NCBI GenBank assembly: GCA_022825855.1
Contig: JAJDWB010000009.1
Location: 307,173-371,172, forward strand
Direction: 5' to 3'
DNA from: Dehalococcoidia bacterium
GTDB taxonomy: Bacteria; Chloroflexota; Dehalococcoidia; Bin125
DNA length: 64,000 nucleotides
A model generated the notes under the pieces. The model was given only the letters and a program-made list of their open reading frames with translations, had not been told where the DNA came from and ran no database searches. Made by a program: the position numbers and the translations under genes. Numbering within the stretch: position 1 is the stretch's first letter; every line of letters starts with the position of its first letter. Below, one piece after another: positions 17,112-25,836 of this stretch.

Positions 17112-19273
17112 TCGCCGACTTTAGAGAACGCTACGAGCGCGCGGTCAACGATCCAGACTTGCAGCCCCGCTTGCTCGCCTTCCAGCGCTCCTGGCGCGAG
17201 AGCCGCGACGCACAGGTCTCCCGCCTGGAGCAGCGAACCGAGCGCTCGTTCGACGACCTCCGCCATGACTTCGCCGCCGTCAAGGACGGCACGCTCGAGC
17301 GCATCGACGATTACATCGCCGAGTTCCGCGCCAACGCCGAGGCGGCCGGCGCAATCGTCGTCGAGCTGACCACCGCCGACGAGGCGGTCGAGTACATCGC
17401 CGGCGTCTGCGCAGCGCGCGGGATCGACCTCGTAGTCAAAAGCAAATCGATGGTCTCGGAAGAGATTGAACTGAACCACGAACTCGCCCAAGGGGGCATC
17501 ACCGCAATCGAGACCGACCTCGGCGAGTGGCTGCTGCAACTGGCCGAGCAGCGTCCGTCGCACCTGGTCATGCCCGCGATCCATCAGAAGCGCCAGTACG
17601 TAGCCGAAATCCTCGGCCAAGAGTTGGGCCGCGACTTTGACCCCGACGACATTCCCGCCATGGTCGCCAGTGCCCGTCAGGGGCTGCGGCGCCACTATCT
17701 CGCCGCCGGCGCGGGTCTGACCGGTGCCAACGCGCTCGTCGCCGAGACGGGCAGCATCATGGTCGTGACCAACGAGGGCAACATGCGGCTTGCCACGTCG
17801 CTGCCCGATGTCCACTTCGTCACCGCCGGGATCGAGAAGCTGATCCCGACCTGGTCCGACGCCGAGCGCCAGCTCCAGCTCCTGCCCCGTTCGGCCACCG
17901 CCCAGACCCTGAGCACATACACGACCTGCATCACCGGCGCCCAACCAGGCAAGGAGATGCACATCATCCTGCTCGACAACGGCCGCCGCAGCATGCGGGA
18001 TGACGACACCATCGCATCCGCTCTGCGCTGCATCCGCTGCGGCGCCTGCGCCAATGTCTGCCCCTCCTACCAAGTGGTCGGCGGACACACCTTCGGGCAC
18101 ATCTACACCGGCGCAATCGGCCTCGTGAACACGACCTTCCACCACGGCATCGAGGACGCCGCCGGTCCGCAGGGGCTGTGTGTCTCCTGCGGCGCCTGCG
18201 AAACCGTCTGCCCGGTCGCCATTCCGCTGCCCAATCAGATTCTCAGCATCCGCCGCCGAGCGACGGAGTCGGGGCACGTGCCGCACTGGGAGCGCTGGCT
18301 GCTCCGTGCCTGGGCCACACCGACGCTCTTTCGAACCGCGATCAAGCTCGGAGCGGTCGCCTCATCAATCGCGCGGGCAACTAACTTGCTGCGGCGCGAC
18401 CACTTCCGTCTGCCGCTGCCGACACGCCTGCGCTGGCGCTCGATTCCGGCCATCCCCAGCCGCAGCGGCAGCCAACTGATCCGCTCACGCCAGCCGCAAC
18501 CGGCAGTCGCCGCGTCGCCCGCGACTGGCAGTGAGATTGATCTCTTCACCCAGTGCCTCGCCGAGCATCTGCTGCCTTCGGCGGTCGACTCGGCCGCGCG
18601 TCTGATTGAGGCCGGCGGCGCGACGGTCCACCTGCCGCCTGAGCAGCATTGCTGCGGATTGCCCGCATTCGACGCCGGCGACTGGGACGCCGCCCGGCGC
18701 ATGGCTCGGGCGACCATTGACGCACTCGGCCGCAGCGACCGCCGCATCGTCACGCCGGCGACAAGCTGCGTCATCTCCATGAAGGAACACTGGCCCCAAC
18801 TCTTCCGCGACGACCCGCAATCGCGTCGCCGCGCCAATGACGTGGCGGAACGTGTCTATGATCTGGCCGACTGGCTCGACGGTCCCGGCAGGCTGCCCGA
18901 TGGCTGCCTGAACACGTCCGACCAGCACGCGTGGGCTGCGCACCGATTCTGCCAGTCTTCAAACCGCGACGATCCGGGCGCGCGCATCGACCTGCTCGTC
19001 GAGCGCCTGACCGGCGAAACGCCACTGCCGCTGAAGGAGGCCGAAGTCTGCTGCGGCTTCGGCGGCCTCACCTCGATCGCCGCGCCCGAAGTCGGCAAGG
19101 GCATCCTCGATCGCAAGCTCGACTGCGTCGCCGCCAGCGGTTGCGAAACACTGATCACCAACAATCCCGGCTGCGCCCTACACCTCCGAGCCGGCGCCGC
19201 CGCCCAGGGTGCCTCGCACGAGACCCTGCACTATGCCGACTTCCTCGCCGCCCGCCTGCCCTGGAGTTCGTAA
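17108..19273 (+). CDS. lutB: LutB-LutA fusion: iron-sulfur electron-transfer oxidoreductase
   Basis: 721-aa fusion of two normally separate Lut subunits. Residues about 1-420 are LutB-like: a DUF162 domain (VVKSKSMVSEEIELNHEL, ETGSIMVVTNEGN, TAGIEKLIPTWSDAE) followed by a two-cluster ferredoxin segment, CIRCGACANVCPSYQ and CVSCGACETVCPV. Residues about 495-721 are LutA-like with the CCG motifs HCCGLPAFDAGD and VCCGFGGLTSIAAPE plus NPGCALHLRAGA. The start ATG at 17108 overlaps lutC. Fusion fixes 1:1 stoichiometry of the two redox modules. L-lactate (or a related 2-hydroxyacid) is the expected substrate. Confidence 0.88.
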   Translation: MIADFRERYERAVNDPDLQPRLLAFQRSWRESRDAQVSRLEQRTERSFDDLRHDFAAVKDGTLERIDDYIAEFRANAEAAGAIVVELTTADEAVEYIAGVCAARGIDLVVKSKSMVSEEIELNHELAQGGITAIETDLGEWLLQLAEQRPSHLVMPAIHQKRQYVAEILGQELGRDFDPDDIPAMVASARQGLRRHYLAAGAGLTGANALVAETGSIMVVTNEGNMRLATSLPDVHFVTAGIEKLIPTWSDAERQLQLLPRSATAQTLSTYTTCITGAQPGKEMHIILLDNGRRSMRDDDTIASALRCIRCGACANVCPSYQVVGGHTFGHIYTGAIGLVNTTFHHGIEDAAGPQGLCVSCGACETVCPVAIPLPNQILSIRRRATESGHVPHWERWLLRAWATPTLFRTAIKLGAVASSIARATNLLRRDHFRLPLPTRLRWRSIPAIPSRSGSQLIRSRQPQPAVAASPATGSEIDLFTQCLAEHLLPSAVDSAARLIEAGGATVHLPPEQHCCGLPAFDAGDWDAARRMARATIDALGRSDRRIVTPATSCVISMKEHWPQLFRDDPQSRRRANDVAERVYDLADWLDGPGRLPDGCLNTSDQHAWAAHRFCQSSNRDDPGARIDLLVERLTGETPLPLKEAEVCCGFGGLTSIAAPEVGKGILDRKLDCVAASGCETLITNNPGCALHLRAGAAAQGASHETLHYADFLAARLPWSS

Positions 19274-19281
19274 GGTCAGCC

Positions 19282-20196
19282 ATGCCCACCGTGATCGATG
19301 TCCACGTCCATCTCTGCCGCAACGCGCAGCAGGAAGCGATCGTGTTTCCTCGCCCCGGCCTGCCGCTCGACTGGCGTTGGGCCAACGGCGACGCCTGCGG
19401 CGAGTACATGACCCGCAACGACGTCGAAGCCATCGTCGGACTCAACTACATGGTCGTGCCCCAGATGTTCGAACAACAACGCGCCCGCAGGCCTGAGGCC
19501 TCGGACGAAGAGATCCACGGGATGCTGCGCCAACGCGTGCGTGATTTCAACACCTGGACCCTGGAGCGGCAGGCCGAGGACCCGCGCATCCGAACGTTCC
19601 TCTGCTGTGACATTGGCACCTGGGGCGACACCGATCTGCTGATGGAAGAGCTGGAGCGCGGCGTCGCGATGGGCGCGCGTGGGGTCAAGATGCACCCGGG
19701 TCTGGGCCGCTACTTCCCGGCCGACGAGCGGATGATGCCGCTTTACGCGCGGCTGGAAGAGATGGGACTGCCGATCCTCAGCGACACCGGCGCGCTGCGC
19801 GGCGGTCCTGGCGACGACATCTTTGGGATGCCCGACCACTTCATCCCCGTCTTCGAGCGCTTTCCCCGACTGCAGTTCATCATGGCGCACATGCCCGGCG
19901 CGTACTGGGACCAGCGGATTCGCATCGCCGACCGGTTTCCGCAGGTCATCTTCGACACCGCCGGCGGCTTCAACGACGGCCGGTTCACCTGCCGCGACGA
20001 TCGCCGAGCCTGCGCTCTCGAAGACGCCTCGCGGCTGATCCGCCGCCTGGGAGTCGAACGCGTCCTCTTCGGCTCCGACGCGCCCGGAGCCGACCAGCAA
20101 CCCCAGATCCTGCAACTGCTCCGAAGCGGACTCTCGGATAGCGAGCTGGATCTCGTCCTCGTCGACAACGCCCGCCCGGTTCTGGGACTGAGCTGA
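19282..20196 (+). CDS. Amidohydrolase family 2 (metal-dependent hydrolase/decarboxylase)
   Basis: 304-aa TIM-barrel amidohydrolase of the ACMSD/2,3-dihydroxybenzoate decarboxylase-like group. Metal ligands visible: DVHVHL near the N-terminus, GVKMHPGLGRYFP, QFIMAHMPGAYWD, and the catalytic Asp in VLFGSDAPGADQQ. The start at 19282 follows the Lut fusion by 8 bases, so they are cotranscribed. Likely hydrolysis or decarboxylation of a small carboxylic substrate feeding the Lut step; the actual substrate is unknown. Confidence 0.85.
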   Translation: MPTVIDVHVHLCRNAQQEAIVFPRPGLPLDWRWANGDACGEYMTRNDVEAIVGLNYMVVPQMFEQQRARRPEASDEEIHGMLRQRVRDFNTWTLERQAEDPRIRTFLCCDIGTWGDTDLLMEELERGVAMGARGVKMHPGLGRYFPADERMMPLYARLEEMGLPILSDTGALRGGPGDDIFGMPDHFIPVFERFPRLQFIMAHMPGAYWDQRIRIADRFPQVIFDTAGGFNDGRFTCRDDRRACALEDASRLIRRLGVERVLFGSDAPGADQQPQILQLLRSGLSDSELDLVLVDNARPVLGLS

Positions 20197-20310
20197 CTGG
20201 AACCGTCCCCGATCGAGTCAACGCAGGCAAGGCAGCCGCGGCCCCTGTATCAGCGGCCAGGCGAATTGGCGATCAGCCGGATGGCTAACATGGAGTGGTG
20301 GTAACGGCAC

Positions 20311-21477
20311 ATGATTCGACGTCAACCGCTCCCCCGTGTCTCCGAGGCCGTCCGACTGGACAGTTATCCCCATCCCTACCCCAGCGGCTGGTATCGGCTC
20401 GCGTCTAGCGATTCCCTTCGCCGCGGCGAGATTCGCTACATCGAGTGCCTGGGCGGACAGTTTGTCCTCTGGCGCGAGGAGGACGGAGACGCCGTCCACG
20501 TGATGGACGCCCATTGCCCGCATCTCGGCGCCAATCTCGCCCTCGGCCGCGTGCGAGCGGACTGCATCGAATGTCCCTTTCACCTCTGGCGATTCACCGG
20601 AACCGGTCGGGTGGCGCACATCCCCTACAGCGACCGCCTGCCGCAGCGAACGGCCGCCAGGTCGTATCCGGTGCGGGACATGCACGGGCAGATTTTCCTG
20701 TATCACGCCAGCGACGACACGACTCACAACGACCCGGCGCAGCCGCCCTACGAACTGCCCGAGATTCCTGATCTGGACGAGGGCAGGCTGGTGTACCGCG
20801 GGCAGCATGATGCGGGACGGGTGGGGATGCACATCATCGAGTTCGTCGAGAACGCGGCGGACACCGCCCACTTCCAACCGCTGCACGGACAGTTCAGGAT
20901 TCCCTGGACTCAGATTCCGGTTCCCGGAGTCCAGCTCATCCATTCGCCCAGGTGGATGACGGACGAGGAACGGCCATGGGCGACGCACCTTGTCGACGAG
21001 GCGGGGCTGAACGTGCTGGGACGCCAAGTCCAACGGACACTGGCGTCGGCGCGGGTGTCGTTCTGGGGACCGGGCGGCGTGATGACCTTCCGCATCCGTC
21101 TCCCCGATTTCGGCGAAGTCTTGCTGTTTCAGACTCATCTCCCGGTCGGACCGCTGGAGCAGCAAGTGGACTTCCGCTGGTATGCCGACCGACAGATGCC
21201 CAAGCTGTTGGTCGGTTACGTCGTCGGCGGCTGGTTCTCGCAGTGGCGAGAGGATCTCGACATCTGGGGCACCAAGATCTACCGAAACCGGCCGCTGCTC
21301 TCCCGTGACGACGGTCCAATCCACGCGATGCGCCGCTGGTATCGACAGTTCCTGCCCGACGAGCGGTCGGAGGACACCCAGTCGCGCATGAACTCTGTGC
21401 AAGAGCCTGCTGAACAGCAAGAGACGAAGTCTCAGGTCGGCGCGACCACTCTCGGAGACAACGCGGACCGATCTTAG
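20311..21477 (+). CDS. Rieske oxygenase resembling cholesterol 7-desaturase (Neverland/DAF-36)
   Basis: 388-aa terminal oxygenase. N-terminal Rieske [2Fe-2S] ligands: CPHLGANLALGR and CIECPFHLWRF (C-x-H...C-x2-H). Mononuclear iron ligands: ENAADTAHFQPLHG, the N/D-x-H-x4-H helix. The opening PHPYPSGWYRLASSDSL and the segment VMDAHCPHLGAN closely recall the Neverland/DAF-36 sterol 7-desaturases and 3-ketosteroid 9-alpha-hydroxylase (KshA) rather than aryl dioxygenases. Unlike the animal enzymes no N-terminal membrane helix is seen. A steroid or other polycyclic/isoprenoid substrate is inferred. A reductase partner is not adjacent. The hydrophilic tail after residue 355 is Gln/Glu-rich. Confidence 0.85.
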   Translation: MIRRQPLPRVSEAVRLDSYPHPYPSGWYRLASSDSLRRGEIRYIECLGGQFVLWREEDGDAVHVMDAHCPHLGANLALGRVRADCIECPFHLWRFTGTGRVAHIPYSDRLPQRTAARSYPVRDMHGQIFLYHASDDTTHNDPAQPPYELPEIPDLDEGRLVYRGQHDAGRVGMHIIEFVENAADTAHFQPLHGQFRIPWTQIPVPGVQLIHSPRWMTDEERPWATHLVDEAGLNVLGRQVQRTLASARVSFWGPGGVMTFRIRLPDFGEVLLFQTHLPVGPLEQQVDFRWYADRQMPKLLVGYVVGGWFSQWREDLDIWGTKIYRNRPLLSRDDGPIHAMRRWYRQFLPDERSEDTQSRMNSVQEPAEQQETKSQVGATTLGDNADRS

Positions 21478-21580
21478 CCACTCGGATGCCGGAAGTGATA
21501 AGGCGTTCTACACGGCGAAGAGCGTCACGTTGTCTCCAGGTCTGATGCAACCACTGGTGGGCCGAGGGTGAGATCAACCG

Positions 21581-22477
21581 TTATCCTCCGACTCCGTTCT
21601 CCCCGTCCTGTTGCTCCATACTGACTGATGTTGGATCCTCAACACCCTCCTTGTTCGGTATCAACTCACCACGCGGGCGCGAATGGTTGGCCCAGTGACC
21701 AGTCGGCTCCTCGCCTCGGCAGATGATCGAGTTTTCGTTCCAGCCGTTGTAGGCGCGAACATCCTTGGACAGATAGCGCATGGCCAGGCCGCAGCGGCGG
21801 CGGTCTGACTCGTTTGGGTCTGAGCCGTGCAGCACCCAATCGCTGTGCAACGAGATCTGGCCGGCCTTGAGCTCGAGCGCGACCGGCGGGTCACCGTGCT
21901 GCTCGGGGTCTTCGACGGTCTGATTGAGCACGTTGTGCTCGTCGGCGGCGCTGTCGCGGAACTCGACCTGCGCCTTGAGGTGCGAGCCGGGAATCACCTG
22001 CATCGCGCCGTTGCCCAGATCTGAGTCGTCGATCGCCAGCCAGGCGGAGACCACCTTGCTCGGCGTGATCGGCCAATAGGAGGCGTCCTGGTGCCAGCTG
22101 ACGCGCATGCCGTCGCCCGGCAGCTTGGCGAAGAAGTGGCTGTGACGGAGGATCACGGTCTCGCCGAGCATGTCTTCCATCACGTCGATGATCCGGCTGT
22201 CAGTGACGATGTCCCAGACGCCCTGGCAGTGCTTGTGCCAGTTGGTCAGCTCATAGCTGTTCCAGCCGGCGTCGAGCGCCTTGGGCAGCAGATCATCGAA
22301 GTAGCTGCGGATCGACTCAATCTCCGATTGCGAGAAGATGTCAATCGGAAAGACGTAGCCCTTGCCGTTGTACTGCTCGATCTGCTGAGTTGTCAGGTTC
22401 GTCGGCTCGTCGACTCCCAGAGGGAAGAAGCGCAGATCGCGTTCTAGCTCCGGATATGCGTCGGTGCGTTGTGTCAT
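21581..22477 (-). CDS. Phytanoyl-CoA dioxygenase (PhyH) family protein
   Basis: 298-aa Fe(II)/2-oxoglutarate dioxygenase. The iron triad is visible as SWHQDASYW (H-x-D) and the distal His in HSDWVLHGSDPNESDRRRCGL, with the Arg that binds 2-oxoglutarate after it. The NGAMQVIPGSHL motif is typical of PhyH proteins. Bacterial PhyH members hydroxylate diverse small molecules or lipids; the substrate is unknown. It is convergent with the Rieske oxygenase, and 21478-21580 holds no clear gene or strong hairpin. Confidence 0.88.
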   Translation of the reverse strand: MTQRTDAYPELERDLRFFPLGVDEPTNLTTQQIEQYNGKGYVFPIDIFSQSEIESIRSYFDDLLPKALDAGWNSYELTNWHKHCQGVWDIVTDSRIIDVMEDMLGETVILRHSHFFAKLPGDGMRVSWHQDASYWPITPSKVVSAWLAIDDSDLGNGAMQVIPGSHLKAQVEFRDSAADEHNVLNQTVEDPEQHGDPPVALELKAGQISLHSDWVLHGSDPNESDRRRCGLAMRYLSKDVRAYNGWNENSIICRGEEPTGHWANHSRPRGELIPNKEGVEDPTSVSMEQQDGENGVGG

Positions 22478-22556
22478 CGTTCAGAGCCCTCAATCACAGG
22501 TTTGGCGGCGTCACGACCGCAATGTACTCAATGCCGTCGGATTGAACCGGGAGACG

Positions 22557-22769
22557 TTATGAGGTCAGATGCTCCTTGAGGAAGTGAATCTGTGCCTGGA
22601 GATAAGCGTTGTCTCCGTCGCTGAGTGCTAGCAGGTGCCAGCCTTTCTCGACGGTGATCAGTTCGGCGTTCGGGATCTCGCGGGCGGAGTTCTCGGCGTC
22701 CGTAGATAGGCCGGCCGTGATGGTGTCGCTCTCAGCAAGCGCCCAACCGGTCGCTCGCGTACGGTCAGG
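22557..22769 (-). pseudogene. Remnant of an alpha/beta hydrolase (C-terminal ~70 codons)
   Basis: On the minus strand an open frame with no start codon, beginning just after a TAG, reads ...TGWALAESDTITAGLST, then IPNAELITVEKGWHLLALS and AQIHFLKEHLTS before a TAA. This is the usual end of an alpha/beta hydrolase: the acid loop, the GWH catalytic histidine and the last helix. The N-terminal two thirds, including the nucleophile elbow, are missing. It lies in the 330-base gap between the PhyH and MFS genes and appears to be a decayed fragment. Confidence 0.7.
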
Positions 22770-22810
22770 CTAGCCATCCTGGAGGCACCTCGGGGCCGAT
22801 TCGGGAATGG

Positions 22811-24544
22811 TCAGAATCGGGGGCGCGAATCGTCTGACTGGGCGAGCGAACGCTGAGGTCGGATTCGGGCCACGGGAGCGGGATTGCTCGTCCAGCCGTG
22901 CGCTAGTGCTCCGTTGCCGTTGGCTCCGTTCGACGCCGCAGGGTGAGGTTGACCGAGGGCGCCTTCCGGCACCTCCGGCAGGTCTTCCTCACCCGTGCGC
23001 AGCCGCTTCTCTTTCAGCGTCAAGACGGCGAAGAACGCGATCACGCCGACACCTGCCGACAGCCAGAAGTTGCTTGTGATCGCGACTGCGAGCGCCTCCG
23101 GCAAGGCCTCGAGGATTTGCAGGAACCCTGCCTCCCCGATCTCGGCCAGCAAGCCGCTGCTCGCCTCTTCGCTCAGGAGCTGGGTCGGATCCGCGTGCTC
23201 GGCGAGGTCGGCGGGCAATCGAGTCGCGAGTTCGCTGGTCAGCCGGCCGGTAACCAGCGCGCCGACCAGCGTCACTCCGATGATTGCGCCCATCTCCTCG
23301 AAGAACTGCGTCGCTCCCGAGACCGTGCCCAGCATGCTCTGCGGCAGTGCGTTCTGCGCCGCCGTCAACAGGGCCGGATAGAGAGTTCCGAGACCGACGC
23401 CGAACAGGACCAGCCGCCAGACCACGTCCACGGCGCCGCTGTCAGTGCTGAGCTGTGTCATCAGCCAACCGCTGATCACGATGATCACCGTCGCCACAAT
23501 CGACATTGACTTGTAGCGGCCGGTCCGCGAGACCACCTGTCCGCCGATCGCTGCGGCAATCACCAGCGAGACGATCTCGGTGCTCAGCAGCAGACCCGAC
23601 TCGGTCGGCGAGTAGCCCAACACTCCCTGCATGAAGTAGGCGAGGAAGAACGACACGCCGAACAGGCCGCCGCCGATCACGGCCATGACCAGCGCGGCGA
23701 CGCGGAAGGTGTTGTCGCGGAATAGCGCGCCGGGCAGGATCGGTTCCTTCGCTGCACGCTCGGCCCCGGCAAAGGCCACGACCCCGATCGCCGAGACCGC
23801 AAACAGGGCAAGGGTCTTGATGTCGAGCCAGGCGGTGCCGGTCGAGACCAGACCCAGCGCCAGCATCGCCGGCATCAATGCCAACAGCATCGCGCCGATG
23901 CCCAGCCAGTCGATCACGACCTTTCGCGGCGGCGGCCTGAGCCAGGGCATGATGATCGCGATCGAGGCAAAGGCCAGAGCCGCCAGCGGCAGGATCGACC
24001 AGAACACCCAGCGCCAATTCAGCGCGTCGACGATCAGTCCTCCCAGCAGCGGTCCGACCAGCCCGCCGACGCCGAAGACCGCGGCGAAGATGCCCATGTA
24101 CTTGGCCCGCTCCGAGGGCGGAAACAGGTCGCCGGAGATTGCAAACGTGTTGCCCATCAAGATGCCGCCGCCAATGCCCTGCAGCGCGCGGAACCCGATC
24201 AGCATCTCCATCGACGTGGCGAAGCCCGCCAACGCCGTGGCTCCGGCGAAGACCACGAGCCCGATCAGGAGAAACGGCTTGCGGCCGTAGACATCGGACA
24301 TCCGACCGGCAATCGCCACTGCCGGAACGGAGGTCGCCATGAAGGCCGATTCCATGAAGGCGATCAGGTCGATCCGGCCGAGGTCGGCCGCCAGCACCGG
24401 TGTCGCCGTGGCGACGATCGAGTGCTGCACCGCCGAGAGGAACATCGCCACGACGGCGCTGCCCAGAATCAGCATCTTGGTCCGATGCGGCAGGGCGAAT
24501 CCGACAGTCGCGGCGGTCGGCGTCGAAGGTGCGGCGTGGCTCAT
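22811..24544 (-). CDS. MFS transporter, DHA2 family (14 TM)
   Basis: 577-aa multidrug-type major facilitator. The N-terminal helix AVVAMFLSAVQHSIVATATP, motif A AGRMSDVYGRKPFLLIG and the antiporter motif C region FGVGGLVGPLLGGLIVD are visible, with about 14 hydrophobic segments. The long C-terminal cytoplasmic tail (about 70 residues) is Asn/Gly/Ala-rich. The start ATG at 24544 diverges from the thiolase gene across a 113-base intergenic region. It is only distantly similar to the other DHA2 exporter at 11674-13323. The substrate is unknown. Confidence 0.9.
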   Translation of the reverse strand: MSHAAPSTPTAATVGFALPHRTKMLILGSAVVAMFLSAVQHSIVATATPVLAADLGRIDLIAFMESAFMATSVPAVAIAGRMSDVYGRKPFLLIGLVVFAGATALAGFATSMEMLIGFRALQGIGGGILMGNTFAISGDLFPPSERAKYMGIFAAVFGVGGLVGPLLGGLIVDALNWRWVFWSILPLAALAFASIAIIMPWLRPPPRKVVIDWLGIGAMLLALMPAMLALGLVSTGTAWLDIKTLALFAVSAIGVVAFAGAERAAKEPILPGALFRDNTFRVAALVMAVIGGGLFGVSFFLAYFMQGVLGYSPTESGLLLSTEIVSLVIAAAIGGQVVSRTGRYKSMSIVATVIIVISGWLMTQLSTDSGAVDVVWRLVLFGVGLGTLYPALLTAAQNALPQSMLGTVSGATQFFEEMGAIIGVTLVGALVTGRLTSELATRLPADLAEHADPTQLLSEEASSGLLAEIGEAGFLQILEALPEALAVAITSNFWLSAGVGVIAFFAVLTLKEKRLRTGEEDLPEVPEGALGQPHPAASNGANGNGALAHGWTSNPAPVARIRPQRSLAQSDDSRPRF

Positions 24545-24645
24545 CGGGAGTCCATCGGCAGGGTCCGGGCGGGACCCGAAGCAGACCCGACGATACCATT
24601 ACTCTTCGTGAATCCGAAGCAAAATCGCTGCAGATCGCGGCGTCC

Positions 24646-24657
24646 TAGACTCGCGGC
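24646..24657 (+). promoter_or_regulatory. -10 box of a probably leaderless thiolase promoter
   Basis: TAGACT at 24646-24651 is followed by six bases and ATG 24658. No Shine-Dalgarno sequence is present. Confidence 0.5.
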
Positions 24658-25836
24658 ATGAGCAACCAACCCGACCGCAGCGCCCTGCGCAATCTCCAGG
24701 ACAAGACCGCCATCGTGGGCGTCGGCACCACCGAGTTCGGCGCCATCTACCGCGACCTCGATCCGGAGCGCTCTGCTTACGAGCTGGGTCTGATCGCCTT
24801 CCGCGAGGCGCTCAAGGATGCCGGACTCAAGCGCACCGAGGTCGACGGAGTGATCGTTTCCCGACTGCCCCACTACGGGCGCATGTGCGAGATGATTGGG
24901 CTTCGCCATCCGCGATTCGCCAACGTCCTGCCCGGCGAGGGCCGCCAGTCGGGCATCGCCCTGCAATACGCCGCCCTGGCCGTGGCCAACGGCATGGCCG
25001 ATGTCGTTGCCTGCATCTACGGCAACAACGGACGCTCTGCCGGAGCGAAGTACGGCGGCGAGAGCCGCGGGATATCGACACAGGCGATGTTCGAGGCGCC
25101 GTACGGCATGACCTCACCCGGCGCGGTCACCTCGATGATGTTCCGACGCCACCAGTTCCGCTACGGCACGACGACCGAACCGCTGGCGCACTTGGCGATT
25201 TCGAACCGAGCCAACGCGGCGCTCAATCCCAATGCCGTCATGCAGCGGCCGCTCACGATGGACGACTATCACGGCGCTCGATTCATCGCCGAGCCGCTCT
25301 GTCTGCTGGACTACTGCCTGATCAACGACGGCGGCGTCTGCTTCATCGTCACCTCGGCCGAGCGCGCCCGTGACCTCAAGCATCCGCCGGTCCTGCTCCA
25401 TGCCACGTCGCAGGCCTCGGACATCACGCCGGTCTACGTCGCCGACGACTTCTGGCACGAGCCGATGTCGCAGATCGCTGACGACCTGTTCAGCTACTCG
25501 GATGTCCAGCGCGACGACCTGGCGTTCGCGCAGCTCTACGACAACTTCACGCCAACGATGCTGTTCACGCTGGAAGGCATGGGTTTCTGCGAACCAGGTG
25601 AGGGCGGTGACTGGATCACGCCCGAGCGGATCGGGCTGCACGGCGAGTTACCGCTCAACACGGGCGGCGGACACACGAGCGAGTCCTACATGCAGGGCTG
25701 GGCGCTACACGTTGAGGCTGTCCGTCAACTCCGTCAGAAGTGCGGCGAGCGCCAGGTTGACGACGCGCAGTACGGCCTCTACGCCTGCGCCGCCCCGCTG
25801 GCCACCGGGCACATCTTGAAGCGAGACGATCGATGA
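24658..25836 (+). CDS. Thiolase-fold lipid-transfer protein, Ltp2-like aldolase candidate
   Basis: 392-aa thiolase-superfamily protein of the SCP-x/lipid-transfer branch. Thiolase-like blocks: TAIVGVGTTEFGAIYRD at the N-terminus, YDNFTPTMLFTLEGMGFC, and LNTGGGHTSESYMQGWALH near the C-terminus. The nucleophilic Cys normally in a CxSG motif is absent; the aligned segment reads EGRQSGIALQYAA. Together with the adjacent DUF35 gene (ATGA overlap), this matches Ltp2-type proteins, which act with a DUF35 partner as retro-aldolases in steroid side-chain cleavage rather than as thiolases. The assignment to aldolase chemistry is inference; the actual substrate is unknown. Confidence 0.82.
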   Translation: MSNQPDRSALRNLQDKTAIVGVGTTEFGAIYRDLDPERSAYELGLIAFREALKDAGLKRTEVDGVIVSRLPHYGRMCEMIGLRHPRFANVLPGEGRQSGIALQYAALAVANGMADVVACIYGNNGRSAGAKYGGESRGISTQAMFEAPYGMTSPGAVTSMMFRRHQFRYGTTTEPLAHLAISNRANAALNPNAVMQRPLTMDDYHGARFIAEPLCLLDYCLINDGGVCFIVTSAERARDLKHPPVLLHATSQASDITPVYVADDFWHEPMSQIADDLFSYSDVQRDDLAFAQLYDNFTPTMLFTLEGMGFCEPGEGGDWITPERIGLHGELPLNTGGGHTSESYMQGWALHVEAVRQLRQKCGERQVDDAQYGLYACAAPLATGHILKRDDR

